Source: Nitrospira sp. CG24A (lineage in GTDB: Bacteria; Nitrospirota; Nitrospiria; Nitrospirales; Nitrospiraceae). Taken from it: a stretch of DNA of 39,580 bases. Location: NCBI GenBank assembly GCA_002869925.2, contig NEWT02000034.1, positions 83,554-123,133 of the forward strand, given 5' to 3'. This document shows, piece after piece, positions 7,189 through 15,546 of this stretch (positions are counted from its first letter, which is position 1; every line of letters starts with the position of its first letter). The translations under genes and the position numbers were made by a program. The notes below the pieces were generated by a model that did not search any database, had not been told where the DNA came from, and saw only the letters and a list, made by a program, of their open reading frames with translations.

Positions 7189-7860
7189 CTATGGCCGGGG
7201 ATCTAACTCAATAAGTCCTTTCCGTATGGCCAGGATCGCCGCTTGCGTGCGGTCGTATACTTGTAGCTTATGAAAAATATTGCGCACATGATTCTTGACG
7301 GTCTTTTCGCTCAGGTCCAAGTTATTGGCGATTTCCTTGTTCGTCTTCCCATCTGCGACCAAGCGTAAGACGGTGATCTCTCGTTCCGTCAGGTCGTGCT
7401 CGACCCATCCAGGCCTTTTCCCCTTCTTCTGAGACATCAAGGAAAACTCCGCCAAGATCTTACTCGCGACAGACGGATGGATCAGTGACTCGCCTTTGTA
7501 GATCGCACGAATCGCGGCGACGATCTGGGAGGACTCGGAATCTTTCAAGAGATATCCCGTGGCGCCGGCACGCACCAAATCAAAGATATATTGTTGTTCG
7601 TCATACATCGTCAGAGCCACGATTCCGATGTGAGGAAACTCACGCTTGATTTGTCTGGTCGCTTCAACTCCGCCCATCCGGGGCATACTCACATCCATCA
7701 GCACAACGTCGGGGACCAACGTCCTCACCTTCTCGACTGCTTCCATACCATCCTGAGCCTCGCCAACAATATGAATGTCGTCTTTCGTCTTGAGGATTGC
7801 GGCCAGTCCTTCGCGTACGACGCGATGATCGTCCGCGATGAGCACCTTAATTTTCTCCAT
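7189..7860 (-). CDS. NarL/FixJ-family response regulator
   Basis: The 223-residue protein has a receiver domain (about 4-125) with the acidic pair DD at 10-11, phospho-acceptor Asp56 in VVLMDVSMP, and Lys in YLLKDSES. A LuxR-type HTH output domain follows (about 155-215; LTEREITVLRLVADGKTNKE and NLDLSEKTVKNHVRNIF). It is the cognate regulator of the upstream histidine kinase: the ATG lies inside the kinase 3' end with a 14-base overlap, implying translational coupling. Targets are not evident; lpxC lies downstream on the same strand, but no binding site is recognised. Confidence 0.93.
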   Translation of the reverse strand: MEKIKVLIADDHRVVREGLAAILKTKDDIHIVGEAQDGMEAVEKVRTLVPDVVLMDVSMPRMGGVEATRQIKREFPHIGIVALTMYDEQQYIFDLVRAGATGYLLKDSESSQIVAAIRAIYKGESLIHPSVASKILAEFSLMSQKKGKRPGWVEHDLTEREITVLRLVADGKTNKEIANNLDLSEKTVKNHVRNIFHKLQVYDRTQAAILAIRKGLIELDPRP

Positions 7861-8959
7861 GGGACATCATCTCCTTTTTCGCCAGGGGAATGTCAACGAC
7901 GATGGCCGTACCACGCCCTTTCTTCGACTCGATCTTGGCTTCACCACCCACGAGTCGAGCCCGCTCCATGATTCCGCGAATCCCAAAATGGTCCCATTTA
8001 TTGGGATCGCGCAGCACGGTGTCCATATCGAATCCCACGCCGTTGTCCTTGATGGTGACCTTGAGACGTTCGGGATCGATGTCCAGGCCCACAGTGACCC
8101 GGGTCGCTTTCGCGTGCCGTTCCACGTTGCTCAGAGCCTCTTGCACAATGCGAAATAGAAAGATCTTGGTACGCGGGAACAAAATCTGTTCATCGCCGGA
8201 GACGCGGAACTGCGTCTTGATATGGTACTGGGTCTCATACGAGGTGAGATAGTTGGTCAGGGCCGGAAACAGCTCCATCTTGTCGTAGTGGAGGGGACGA
8301 AGATTGAAAATGACTTGCCGCGCCTCCTGGATGGCCAACTTCAGCTGGGCCTTACTCTCCCTCACGGTGGCCAGGCCGACTTTCGGACTTTTTCGAATCT
8401 GTTGCAGGGCCAGATCCAGCTTGAAATTCACCCCAGCCAAATTCTGCACGAGGCCATCGTGCATCTCACAGGCAATGCGTGTCCGTTCCTCCGTCACTGC
8501 CACACCCGTCTCCTTGACATACAGTCGATAGAGCGATTGATATTTGTTCAAGGTTTTTTCGATCTCTGCCGTGGCGCGGATGCGGGCTTCGATGAGTTCC
8601 CACATGAACTTTGCGCTGGCCCCACCGATGATGGTGACGCCCATCCGATGGAAATCCTGGAGCAGCTCCCAGACCTTCGCGTTACCAGACACGTCGATAA
8701 TGAGATCGACGCGCTCAAGGTCCAACAGTCGCCGGTAATCGCGAGTCACAGGGATCCCAAGCCGTTTCGCCAGTGCGACGCCCGGAGCATTGACTTGGAT
8801 CTCGGCTACACACACGATTTTGACCAGTGGGTCTGTCGCAAAGATCTCGATCAGCGCCTTGCCGCCGCGGCCTGCGCCGATGATCGCCACATGCGTACCG
8901 CTTGGCGCTCCGGTCTTGCGTAGTTGCTTAGGAGGCTTGGATTCGATTGTCGGCATCAT
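7847..8959 (-). CDS. Histidine kinase (HisKA_3) with N-terminal Rossmann domain
   Basis: The 370-residue protein has no membrane segment. Residues about 20-125 form a dinucleotide-binding-like Rossmann fold: VAIIGAGRGGKAL with a glycine-rich loop, VKIVCVAEI at the second strand and DLIIDVSGN further on. After a helical linker (about 120-160) comes a NarX/DegS-type dimerisation domain with phospho-acceptor His167 in ACEMHDGLVQNL. The ATPase domain (about 260-360) has the N-box SNVERHAKA and the DNGVGFD G1 box. A cytoplasmic kinase sensing NAD(P)H/NAD(P)+ or a related nucleotide is the natural inference, not demonstrated. It overlaps its regulator gene by 14 bases and lies 97 bases after nrdR. 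Confidence 0.9.
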   Translation of the reverse strand: MMPTIESKPPKQLRKTGAPSGTHVAIIGAGRGGKALIEIFATDPLVKIVCVAEIQVNAPGVALAKRLGIPVTRDYRRLLDLERVDLIIDVSGNAKVWELLQDFHRMGVTIIGGASAKFMWELIEARIRATAEIEKTLNKYQSLYRLYVKETGVAVTEERTRIACEMHDGLVQNLAGVNFKLDLALQQIRKSPKVGLATVRESKAQLKLAIQEARQVIFNLRPLHYDKMELFPALTNYLTSYETQYHIKTQFRVSGDEQILFPRTKIFLFRIVQEALSNVERHAKATRVTVGLDIDPERLKVTIKDNGVGFDMDTVLRDPNKWDHFGIRGIMERARLVGGEAKIESKKGRGTAIVVDIPLAKKEMMSHGEN

Positions 8960-9056
8960 GACGCGTACTCGCTGAGCCAGTGCACCATGTTACAACCCAC
9001 ACGCACCGGAAGGATAAGGAGAAGACGATGGGGAGAAAGGAGGCGATCTACGGCCC

Positions 9057-9521
9057 TCAACGATCACGGCGTTGCTGAGCCAACGTTTTCAGCTCGTCCA
9101 TGAACTGGTCGATGTCTTTGAATTCGCGGTAGACAGAGGCGAAACGAACATACGCGACCTGATCCAGTTGATGCAGCTCTTTCATCAACTCTTCACCGAC
9201 GATCCGGCTCTCAATTTCGGTTTCGCCCATTTCCTGAATACGTTTCTCGATACGATCCGTCACGTCTTCGATGGTGGCGGTGCTGATCGGTCGTTTTTCG
9301 CAGGCCTTCTTGAGGCCGGAGAGAATTTTGGTGCGGTCGAACGACTCTCGACGCCCATCCTTCTTCACGACCATGGGGAGGATTTCCTCGACACGCTCGT
9401 AGGTGGTGTAGCGACGCTTGCAGCCGAGACATTCGCGGCGGCGGCGAATCACCTCGCCTTCCTTCGCCATGCGCGAGTCGACGACCTTGTCTTCGAGTTC
9501 ATCGCAGAACGGACATTTCAC
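9057..9521 (-). CDS. nrdR: Ribonucleotide reductase transcriptional repressor
   Basis: The 154-residue protein represses ribonucleotide reductase genes in response to (d)ATP. The N-terminal zinc ribbon is complete (Cys3, Cys6, Cys31, Cys34; MKCPFC...[13 protein letters not shown]). The ATP-cone domain follows ([20 protein letters not shown]). The length is typical (about 150). It starts 30 bases after the glyA stop, and the glyA-nrdR neighbourhood is common in bacteria. The target nrd genes are not in the window. Confidence 0.96.
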   Translation of the reverse strand: MKCPFCDELEDKVVDSRMAKEGEVIRRRRECLGCKRRYTTYERVEEILPMVVKKDGRRESFDRTKILSGLKKACEKRPISTATIEDVTDRIEKRIQEMGETEIESRIVGEELMKELHQLDQVAYVRFASVYREFKDIDQFMDELKTLAQQRRDR

Positions 9522-9551
9522 AGGTGGTGATCCTGCCCCGACTGACGGAGT

Positions 9552-10814
9552 TTAGTAGGCATGAAAGATCGGGAAACGACCGCAGAGCGCTTTGGCTTGA
9601 GCGCGGACTTCGTCAAGAGCCGCAGGGTCTTGCCTATGCTCCAGAACCCGATCGACTAAGCCCACAATCTCTTTCATCTCAGCCTCCCGCATCCCACGGG
9701 TCGATACGACGGGAGTACCCAGTCGGATGCCACTGGCAACGGCCGGCGGCTTCTCGTCATAGGGCACGGCATTCTTGTTCACGATAATCCCGGCAGCGCC
9801 CAAGGCCGCATCCGCTTCTTTGCCTGTAATACCCTTGTTGGTCAGATTCATCAGCATCAAGTGCGTATCGGTGCCGCCCGACACAATTTTGTATCCACGG
9901 TCGATGAGCCCTTGTGCCAGCACCTTCGCATTGGCAAGTACTTGTTGCTGGTACCGCGTAAAAGCCGGTGAAAGGGCTTCCTTGAAGGCGACGGCCTTCG
10001 CCGCAATGACATGCATCAAGGGTCCGCCCTGTATTCCCGGGAAGAGCAATTTGTCGACCCCTTTCGCATACTCAGCCTTACACATCACGACGCCACCCCG
10101 TGGTCCGCGCAGGGTCTTGTGGGTGGTCGTGGTGACAAAATCGGCATAGGGAACAGGGTTCGGATGGAGCCCTGCTGCGATGAGCCCGGCGATGTGAGCG
10201 ATATCGACCAGTAAATACGCGCCGACCGACTTGGCGATCTGTTGGAATCGTGGAAAATCGAAGGTGCGGGCATAGGCGCTCGCGCCAACGACCAGCAAGC
10301 GTGGCCGGCATTCCTCCGCCACCTTCTGCACTGCATCATAGTTAATGGTTTCGGTCTCACGTTCTACGCCGTACGAGAACACACGGAACAAGATCCCTGA
10401 AAAATTGACCTTGCTGCCATGGGTGAGGTGCCCCCCTTGGGCGAGGTCCATGCCCAGGATGGTGTCGCCGGGTTTTAGCACTGACAGGTAGGCCGCCATA
10501 TTGGCTTGCGATCCTGAGTGCGGCTGCACGTTCACATGTTCCGCGCCGAAAATCTGCTTGCAACGCTCGATGGCGAGATCCTCTACGGTATCCACATGCT
10601 GACAGCCACCGTAGTACCTCTTTCCCGGGTACCCTTCGGCATACTTATTGGTCATGATGGAGCCCTGAGCGGCCAGGACGGCCGGACTCGCGAAATTCTC
10701 CGATGCGATCAGCAGCAGCCTGTCGCGCTGCCGCTCTTCCTCGGCGATGATCGCGGCATAGACATCCGGATCTGTGGCTTTGAGTGCGTCTAAAGAACCA
10801 ACCGCATCACTCAT
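9552..10814 (-). CDS. glyA: Serine hydroxymethyltransferase
   Basis: The 420-residue PLP enzyme interconverts serine and glycine with tetrahydrofolate, supplying one-carbon units. The PLP-lysine motif [14 protein letters not shown] is intact, as are the substrate-binding SENFAS and the [14 protein letters not shown] loop. The length matches the family. It starts 17 bases after the rplI stop and is followed by nrdR after 30 bases, forming a tight rplI-glyA-nrdR operon under the promoter at 11337-11365. Confidence 0.97.
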   Translation of the reverse strand: MSDAVGSLDALKATDPDVYAAIIAEEERQRDRLLLIASENFASPAVLAAQGSIMTNKYAEGYPGKRYYGGCQHVDTVEDLAIERCKQIFGAEHVNVQPHSGSQANMAAYLSVLKPGDTILGMDLAQGGHLTHGSKVNFSGILFRVFSYGVERETETINYDAVQKVAEECRPRLLVVGASAYARTFDFPRFQQIAKSVGAYLLVDIAHIAGLIAAGLHPNPVPYADFVTTTTHKTLRGPRGGVVMCKAEYAKGVDKLLFPGIQGGPLMHVIAAKAVAFKEALSPAFTRYQQQVLANAKVLAQGLIDRGYKIVSGGTDTHLMLMNLTNKGITGKEADAALGAAGIIVNKNAVPYDEKPPAVASGIRLGTPVVSTRGMREAEMKEIVGLVDRVLEHRQDPAALDEVRAQAKALCGRFPIFHAY

Positions 10815-10831
10815 GACAGCTCGCTCCCTTT

Positions 10832-11305
10832 TTAGGCCTCAGCGGGGGCGGTTTCAGCTTCCTGTTTCTTCACGACATGGACCACCACAGTGGCCGTCAC
10901 GTCCCGTGGAAGTTTAATCGGTACAGTAACGGTGCCGAGTTCCTTAATCGGATGATCCATCTGGATTTTGCGCCGATCTACAGTGAATCCCTGTTCTGCT
11001 AATTGTTCGGCTATGTCCTTCGACGTGACAGACCCGAACATCTTGTCGTCCTTGCCGACCTGAGCCTGTATGGTGATGGACACGGCCGAGATGCTCTTGG
11101 CGTGGGTTTCGATTTCCAGTTTTTCTTTCTTCGCCCGTTCGCCAGCCACGCGCTTGATATGCTCAAACTCCTTGATGCTCCGACTGTTGGCCAGCACCGC
11201 TTTTTTTCGTGGAAGCAAAAAATTCCGCGCGTACCCAGCTTTCACATCGAGGAGGTCTCCGAGATGTCCGACTCCATCCATCGTTTCTTGTAGAATGACC
11301 TTCAT
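10832..11305 (-). CDS. rplI: 50S ribosomal protein L9
   Basis: The 157-residue protein binds 23S rRNA and bridges the base of the L1 stalk. [17 protein letters not shown] and the [15 protein letters not shown] segment are the N-domain signature. A long charged connecting helix and the C-terminal domain follow. The tail ends with a short Ala/Glu extension. The start at 11305 is fixed by AAGGAG 8 bases upstream; a longer open frame reaching to 11566 is not coding, because it crosses the promoter and the divergent gene. It is the first gene of the operon with glyA and nrdR. Confidence 0.96.
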   Translation of the reverse strand: MKVILQETMDGVGHLGDLLDVKAGYARNFLLPRKKAVLANSRSIKEFEHIKRVAGERAKKEKLEIETHAKSISAVSITIQAQVGKDDKMFGSVTSKDIAEQLAEQGFTVDRRKIQMDHPIKELGTVTVPIKLPRDVTATVVVHVVKKQEAETAPAEA

Positions 11306-11336
11306 ACCCCTAACTCCTTCTGTTGGAAAGGGAAAG

Positions 11337-11365
11337 AGGATACTGGGGGGGCAGCAAAAAGTCAA
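11337..11365 (-). promoter_or_regulatory. Promoter of the rplI-glyA-nrdR operon
   Basis: On the minus strand, TTGACT (11365-11360) and TATCCT (11342-11337) are separated by 17 bases. This predicts a start near 11330, about 25 bases before the rplI ATG and just ahead of its AAGGAG site. The spacer contains a run of seven C. Confidence 0.65.
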
Positions 11366-11414
11366 TTCGCAATGTATGGAAAGATCTTCGCTGAACCACG
11401 GTCGTGAATCGATC

Positions 11415-12962
11415 ATGAACGAATACATACGCTCACTGGAATGCTGGACAGGCATAAGAACTCGACCGTATGATGGTGCGCGAGACGCAGGCAACATCTC
11501 CAAGAATCTAATGACCGCGCGAAACCTTCTCGAAGTATGGGCCCTCCGCCTTGAAGCCGAACACACACGAGCGCGGGGAATAGCGCGTGACCAGCCAATT
11601 ACTCAGGTCGCAGGCAGACTTGTACGCACAATCGGCACATTGCACCTCTATGAGTTGACACTCCCCCAGGGTTCGTCGATTGAGCACGATACACCCGTCT
11701 CGATCATTTCTTCAGACGACATTGAGCCAATCGAGGGCATTGTGCTTGGAGGGCAAGACAATGTGGTTCTCGTACAAACATTCGATGCCTTTGGACAGTC
11801 CTGTGCCGACGCAACCGTGGTTCCCGATCGAGCCGGGTTTCTGGCCACCTCAGCCAATCGATTGCGCAGCATGGTTGCTCAGCCGGATGCCTATCGACTT
11901 GGCCCGGCAGATCGCTTAGCCCCCCTCCTCAACCTGGCGACAGGAGGAGAGGAGCCTTCCAGGTCGGGCACCGGATCGTCAACACTCACGACCCTCTGGG
12001 AGGACGAGCTTCCGGCGAGACGAACGCGATTGGCCATGCTAGCAATCGAACTGATTCGCGCGAATAAGCGCATTCTGGTGATCTGCCCTCATCACCAGGC
12101 AGCGGATGCACTCATCGGGACCATCGCACGTGCCATGAACGCTGCAGGGCTGATGTATAAAACGTGGGTCAGTCGCTACGAAATGGCATTGGCTCAACAG
12201 GCCGAAGGCATCGGGATTCAGGAGCTGGGATTCGAAGCGCAAATGCACCAGTTTTATGCCAAGTCTCGCGCGGATAAAGCCGCACTCAGACGAAAGTACG
12301 ATCGATTCCGCGAACTCACGCCCATACTGGCCTATAAGGGGCAAAAGCAAAAGGATCTCGATGAAGTGCGTCTCCTGGAATGGCGATTGCTGACGCAGGT
12401 CAGCGACCTGCAGGCCAAGATCAAAGAGGCCAACGCCACGCTAGAAGAATATGAGAATCTTCCTCTCCTCAAACGATTGAGCCTGCAGGTCGTCGGGAAA
12501 AACGTGGAGTCGCTGCATCAATATGTCGAGCTGTACGAGAATCAGTGCGTTGAACTGAGGAGAGAGCTCGATATCGCCAAAGCCCGCATCGATGGACTCG
12601 TGCCGGAAGCCGCCGTACCCAAAGATATGCGCGCAGAGTTTGCCGAACTCAAAGAGGAGATTGTCCGGCTTGGCGGGACGAAACAGATCAGGGAGCTGCT
12701 TGCAGCCGAAGAAAACACGAACCGCCAGGCCTTCATTCAGAATCGGCGTCTCGTCGTCACCACGGCATCGCGAGTGCTGAGCGATCCCCTATTCAGTCGC
12801 ATCCGGTTCGATGTCTTAATCGCCGATGAAGCGCCGTGGATCGCGGCGGCCCCATTGCTCGGCGCCGCCGGGCTCGCCCACGAGAGGATCGTGATCAGCG
12901 GCGACCGGCGCGACATTGCATCATCTGGACTGTGGGCTTCACCTGAACTTGAGCTTCGGTGA
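11415..12962 (+). CDS. Degenerate superfamily-1 helicase-like protein
   Basis: The 515-residue product (from the ATG at 11415) resembles the front half of UPF1/Dna2-type SF1 helicases. After an N-terminal beta-rich region comes NKRILVICPHHQAADALI, equivalent to motif Ia. A long coiled-coil insertion follows (about 290-430). Then come LVVTTASRVLSD, the Walker B-like DVLIADEAPW, and motif III-like IVISGDRRDI. The Walker A lysine loop is missing where expected (SGTGSSTLTTL lacks GKT/S), and the protein stops right after motif III, so the second RecA domain is absent. It is unlikely to be an active helicase. No strong ribosome binding site is seen; ATG 11376 is an alternative start. The stop lies 62 bases before tRNA-Leu, so 3' truncation at an integration site is possible. 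Confidence 0.7.
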   Translation: MNEYIRSLECWTGIRTRPYDGARDAGNISKNLMTARNLLEVWALRLEAEHTRARGIARDQPITQVAGRLVRTIGTLHLYELTLPQGSSIEHDTPVSIISSDDIEPIEGIVLGGQDNVVLVQTFDAFGQSCADATVVPDRAGFLATSANRLRSMVAQPDAYRLGPADRLAPLLNLATGGEEPSRSGTGSSTLTTLWEDELPARRTRLAMLAIELIRANKRILVICPHHQAADALIGTIARAMNAAGLMYKTWVSRYEMALAQQAEGIGIQELGFEAQMHQFYAKSRADKAALRRKYDRFRELTPILAYKGQKQKDLDEVRLLEWRLLTQVSDLQAKIKEANATLEEYENLPLLKRLSLQVVGKNVESLHQYVELYENQCVELRRELDIAKARIDGLVPEAAVPKDMRAEFAELKEEIVRLGGTKQIRELLAAEENTNRQAFIQNRRLVVTTASRVLSDPLFSRIRFDVLIADEAPWIAAAPLLGAAGLAHERIVISGDRRDIASSGLWASPELELR

Positions 12963-12976
12963 TTGGGAGCACTTGC

Positions 12977-13006
12977 TTGACGGCGACCTCACGAATTCAG
13001 GATAAT
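12977..13006 (+). promoter_or_regulatory. Promoter of tRNA-Leu
   Basis: TTGACG (12977-12982) and GATAAT (13001-13006) are 18 bases apart, placing the start about 12 bases before the mature tRNA 5' end. Confidence 0.65.
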
Positions 13007-13024
13007 CCTCTTCCACCTCGATGT

Positions 13025-13111
13025 GCCGAAGTGGCGAAACTGGCAGACGCACTAGATTCAGGGTCTAGCGCCCGCAAGGGTGTGCGGGTTCAAATCCCGC
13101 CTTCGGCACCA
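13025..13111 (+). tRNA. tRNA-Leu (anticodon CAG)
   Basis: An 87-nt class II tRNA with encoded CCA. The acceptor stem pairs GCCGAAG (13025-13031) with CTTCGGC (13101-13107), followed by discriminator A and CCA. The anticodon arm is CTAGA-TTCAGGG-TCTAG, giving anticodon CAG, which reads CUG. A long variable arm (GCCCGCAAGGGTGTG region) and a GCGGG-TTCAAAT-CCCGC T arm are present, as expected for tRNA-Leu. A degenerate 3' copy lies at 15992-16046. Confidence 0.97.
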
Positions 13112-13179
13112 ACCTCTCTTTCCCTTCTCCCATCAAGGCCTTTGTGCGGTCTCACACTCATGTGACTAATGTGACCCGC

Positions 13180-13545
13180 GGAAATGCGTTGCCACTCCTG
13201 CACAACCACCATACTGGCCGTATCCGTCTCAGCGGCATCGACTGACCGGAGTAGGGCCAAGCCTACGGGAAGCGCGCCATGCAAGCTGCATCTGAGTTGG
13301 TCTTTGGCCGGGAAGTTACGCTTCAGGCCCACGGCCACGGTAAGTACAAGCACACCCTTGCCGATGGCTCCTACCGGATGGTTTCGAACGTCAATCACGC
13401 GCTCGCCAAAGACGGCTCGTACTGGTGGTATCGGCAGTATGCGCTGGGAGATACGGTGCTGGAAGGGCTAGAAAGCGAAGCGTGAGAGAGGCGGAAAGGT
13501 TTGTGTGCCGACTCGAAACCGATGCCGCCGTGGAAGTGGAGTCGG
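13180..13545 (+). pseudogene. Thermonuclease (SNase-like) pseudogene
   Basis: From 13201 the frame reads HNHHTGRIRLSGID, a TGA (13243), PE, a TAG (13252), then GQAYGKRAMQAASELVFG and, after a short in-frame loss, NVNHALAKDGSYWWYRQYA and DTVLEGLESEA. This is the staphylococcal-nuclease-like fold of secreted thermonucleases, in which the segment reads RIRLxGIDCPE-K-GQAYGKRA. The stops replace the Cys and Lys codons there. After 13485 the homology continues in another frame, where a degenerate GLWADPNPMPPWEW tail can be read. Two nonsense mutations, an internal deletion and a frameshift make it a dead gene. It lies 70 bases after tRNA-Leu. Confidence 0.8.
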
Positions 13546-13622
13546 GATTGTGTCTGTCCGGTCGAACGAGATGTTCATGCGCTTCGAAAAATTCTCGATT
13601 TCGAGCCGCCTGCCAGGTCTTC

Positions 13623-13653
13623 TTGACAGGTTACGGAAATGCTGTGCTAGGGT
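13623..13653 (+). promoter_or_regulatory. Possible promoter upstream of the peroxiredoxin gene
   Basis: TTGACA (13623-13628) is followed after 19 bases by TAGGGT, with TGC directly before it as in an extended -10. The long spacer weakens the call. It would give a leader of about 190 bases. Confidence 0.35.
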
Positions 13654-13849
13654 GCATTGTAGATTTCCGACGGTCTATTTCGTCAGTGAATTCTAACCAT
13701 GGATGGGGAGCAAAAAGGATCTTGTGCGCTCAACCATTTTATGACGGACACCACAGACTAGACAGGAAGAATTTCACGTTCACATACGTTCAGGAGCGTC
13801 CCAATGAATCCACGAAGAAACTTAAAGCAACCAACGAAAGGAGCCTCAG

Positions 13850-14335
13850 ATGCCCATTCAAGTAGGTGACCGGGTGCCGTCTGCCACGTTCAAACAACTG
13901 ACCGCCAACGGCGTGACCACTATCGATACGGCAACGCTGCTCAATGGTAAGAAAGTCGTGCTCTTCGGCCTACCAGGTGCGTATACGCCGGTGTGTTCAG
14001 CCTACCATCTTCCCGGCTTTGTCGCCAAAGCCGATGATCTGAAGGCTAAGGGCATCAGTGCCATCGCCTGTATCTCAGTCAACGATCCTTTCGTCATGCA
14101 GACGTGGGGCAAAGAGCACGGGGCCGACGGGAAGGTCTTGATGTTGGCAGATGCGGACGGCGCATTCACTCGCGCGATCGGCCTGAGTTTTGACATGCCG
14201 GAATTTGGCCTAAGCGGGCGCTCGGAGCGCTATTCGATGGTGGTCGAAGACGGCGTGGTGAAATCCATCAACATTGAAAAGAGTGTCCTTGATCACGGCA
14301 TCAGCAGCGCTGCCACTTGCATGCTACACACGTGA
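13850..14335 (+). CDS. Peroxiredoxin (Prx5-type)
   Basis: The 161-residue thiol peroxidase reduces H2O2 and organic peroxides in the cytoplasm. The active-site loop GLPGAYTPVCSAYHLPGFV carries the peroxidatic Cys49 with the conserved Pro and Thr46 (P-x3-T-x2-C). Length and motif fit the Prx5/hybrid PrxQ-like redoxin group; family members usually read GAFTP, here GAYTP. A second Cys lies in the C-terminal SAATCMLHT tail and could be resolving. AAAGGAG precedes the ATG by 7 bases. It stands alone, downstream of the thermonuclease relic, inside the segment bounded by tRNA-Leu and its remnant. Confidence 0.92.
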   Translation: MPIQVGDRVPSATFKQLTANGVTTIDTATLLNGKKVVLFGLPGAYTPVCSAYHLPGFVAKADDLKAKGISAIACISVNDPFVMQTWGKEHGADGKVLMLADADGAFTRAIGLSFDMPEFGLSGRSERYSMVVEDGVVKSINIEKSVLDHGISSAATCMLHT

Positions 14336-15036
14336 GGAATTGATCTCTCCTCTTTGATAGTGCCAAGATCCGTATGAGGGTTGAGCCGAAATGGAAGCTG
14401 TGACCACATCATTCTAGGAGCGCTACGACCGCCCGACGGATACAAGGGCGGTGGATGTGTAGAAATTCTCGCGCTGGACGATGAATCACGGGACGATAAT
14501 GGAGCGATACAGGTGCGAAGGATAATAGGAAGGATCCGTGGATTGCTATTGCTGCGTGACGAACTGTCGCCCCATGGTATAACTAACCAAGAACCAAGCC
14601 GGAACTTACCGACCGATAGCAGCAGTCCCTTTCACGCTCTGTAAGGCTGCCGACTCACGACAGACCACAGCACTCAACAAGCGCTGTTCCCAGCTCTGTC
14701 TTGTATGCCGAGGTCTACCTCGGCACCTGTAACAAAAATTTAATATGATTGGAAATCTTGACCGATATCCGAGCACCTAAATAAAGAAGAAGATGCGAAT
14801 GCGCTACGAGGCCATTTCACAATGGTGCTCGAACCTCACGTTAGGAGTTCCTTGGGGAGACAATACAAAATCAACGCGCTGCCCCATCAGCGACACAAGG
14901 TTCAAGAATTCTGACGAATCTGTACTTCTTTCCTTCTCACAAAGCATGAATGCGCGAAAGCCCTGCAGCCACCGCGCCTCTTGCCCTGCATTTTGGACCG
15001 TTGCTTGACTGTTCAAGTAGCACACTTGCCTGTGAT
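14336..15036. other. Gene-poor stretch with a perfect 9-bp hairpin
   Basis: No coding frame here has a credible ribosome binding site or a recognisable product. The one clear structure is TGCCGAGGT-CT-ACCTCGGCA at 14706-14725, a perfect palindrome followed on the plus strand by an A/T-rich tract. It could be a terminator, a protein-binding site or a relic of a mobile element. Confidence 0.4.
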
Positions 15037-15111
15037 TTATCCGGCTTGGCCTTCTGTATCAAATACGGTAAAACGAAAGAGGTCTTGCACTCTCTTCCAC
15101 CGTGAACACAT
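15037..15111 (-). CDS. Possible 24-aa micro-ORF
   Basis: The frame reads MCSRWKRVQDLFRFTVFDTE and four more residues to a TAA. GGAGG lies only 3 bases before the ATG, which is closer than ideal. It is 82 bases downstream of the twin micropeptide genes on the same strand. Nothing else supports it. Confidence 0.2.
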   Translation of the reverse strand: MCSRWKRVQDLFRFTVFDTEGQAG

Positions 15112-15192
15112 CCACCTCCTGCCCTGATACCCACACCAAAGACGCGCCACGCTCACTCGTACGAATGCGAACACGCACATTCCGGCATACCA

Positions 15193-15279
15193 TCATTTGT
15201 CATACGGGAACCATATAATGATAGCCGCCCCTAGCACGAACACGCCGACAAAGGCACCAAACGCAATAGCAAGTTCCAC
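15193..15279 (-). CDS. Single-TM micropeptide, downstream copy (28 aa)
   Basis: The product is a 28-residue hydrophobic helix that begins MELAIAFGAFVGVFVLGAAI and ends IIWFPYDK. It starts at GTG, 6 bases after GGGAGG, and stops at TGA. It is nearly identical to the upstream copy except Gly for Ala at residue 8 and the lack of a C-terminal tail. The pattern (one acidic residue, about 22 hydrophobic residues, aromatic-Pro-Tyr-Asp-Lys end) is that of a one-helix membrane protein. Such peptides often serve as accessory subunits of oxidases or transporters; no such partner is adjacent and the sequence does not match CydX or KdpF as I remember them. Confidence 0.65.
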   Translation of the reverse strand: MELAIAFGAFVGVFVLGAAIIIWFPYDK

Positions 15280-15327
15280 GATAACCTCCCTGGGTTGATG
15301 ATGTATTTAGCTACAGTTCCTCTGAAT

Positions 15328-15435
15328 CTACCGATCTCGCAAGCTCATATCTTTGTCATACGGGAACCATATAATGATAGCCGCCCCTAGGACGAACACA
15401 CCGACAAAGGCGGCAAACGCAATGGCAAGTTCCAT
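15328..15435 (-). CDS. Single-TM micropeptide, upstream copy (35 aa)
   Basis: The 35-residue product begins MELAIAFAAFVGVFVLGAAI, continues IIWFPYDK and has a short charged tail DMSLRDR. The ATG follows GGGGAGG by 5 bases. A promoter at 15518-15546 would give a leader of about 75 bases and could serve both copies. The tail is created because the TGA of the other copy is a sense codon here. The function is unknown; insertion in the inner membrane with the tail outside or inside cannot be decided from sequence. Confidence 0.68.
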   Translation of the reverse strand: MELAIAFAAFVGVFVLGAAIIIWFPYDKDMSLRDR

Positions 15436-15517
15436 GACAACCTCCCCGAGTTGATGGTGTATTTAGCTACGACTTCCCCCTGAATCTATTGATCTCGCAA
15501 GCCCAATGACGGTGGCA

Positions 15518-15546
15518 TTAATACCATAAGAGCCTGTTCAGGGCAA
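15518..15546 (-). promoter_or_regulatory. Promoter of the micropeptide pair
   Basis: On the minus strand TTGCCC (15546-15541) and TATTAA (15523-15518) are 17 bases apart. The predicted start is near 15510, ahead of both micropeptide genes. Confidence 0.5.

Larger units (their letters stand above)
15191..15502 (-). repeat. Tandem duplication, two 156-bp units
   Basis: Units 15191-15346 and 15347-15502 align from end to end with few substitutions. Each contains a ribosome binding site, a micropeptide gene and the following TTTAGCTAC and GATCTCGCAAGC blocks. Differences within the coding part are mostly synonymous or conservative, which suggests that the peptide is under selection. Confidence 0.85.

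Noticed and set aside
11070-11414. Upstream extension of the helicase-like frame
   Set aside because: It runs antisense through the start of rplI and across its promoter; the translated part is Ser/Arg/Pro-rich shadow sequence.
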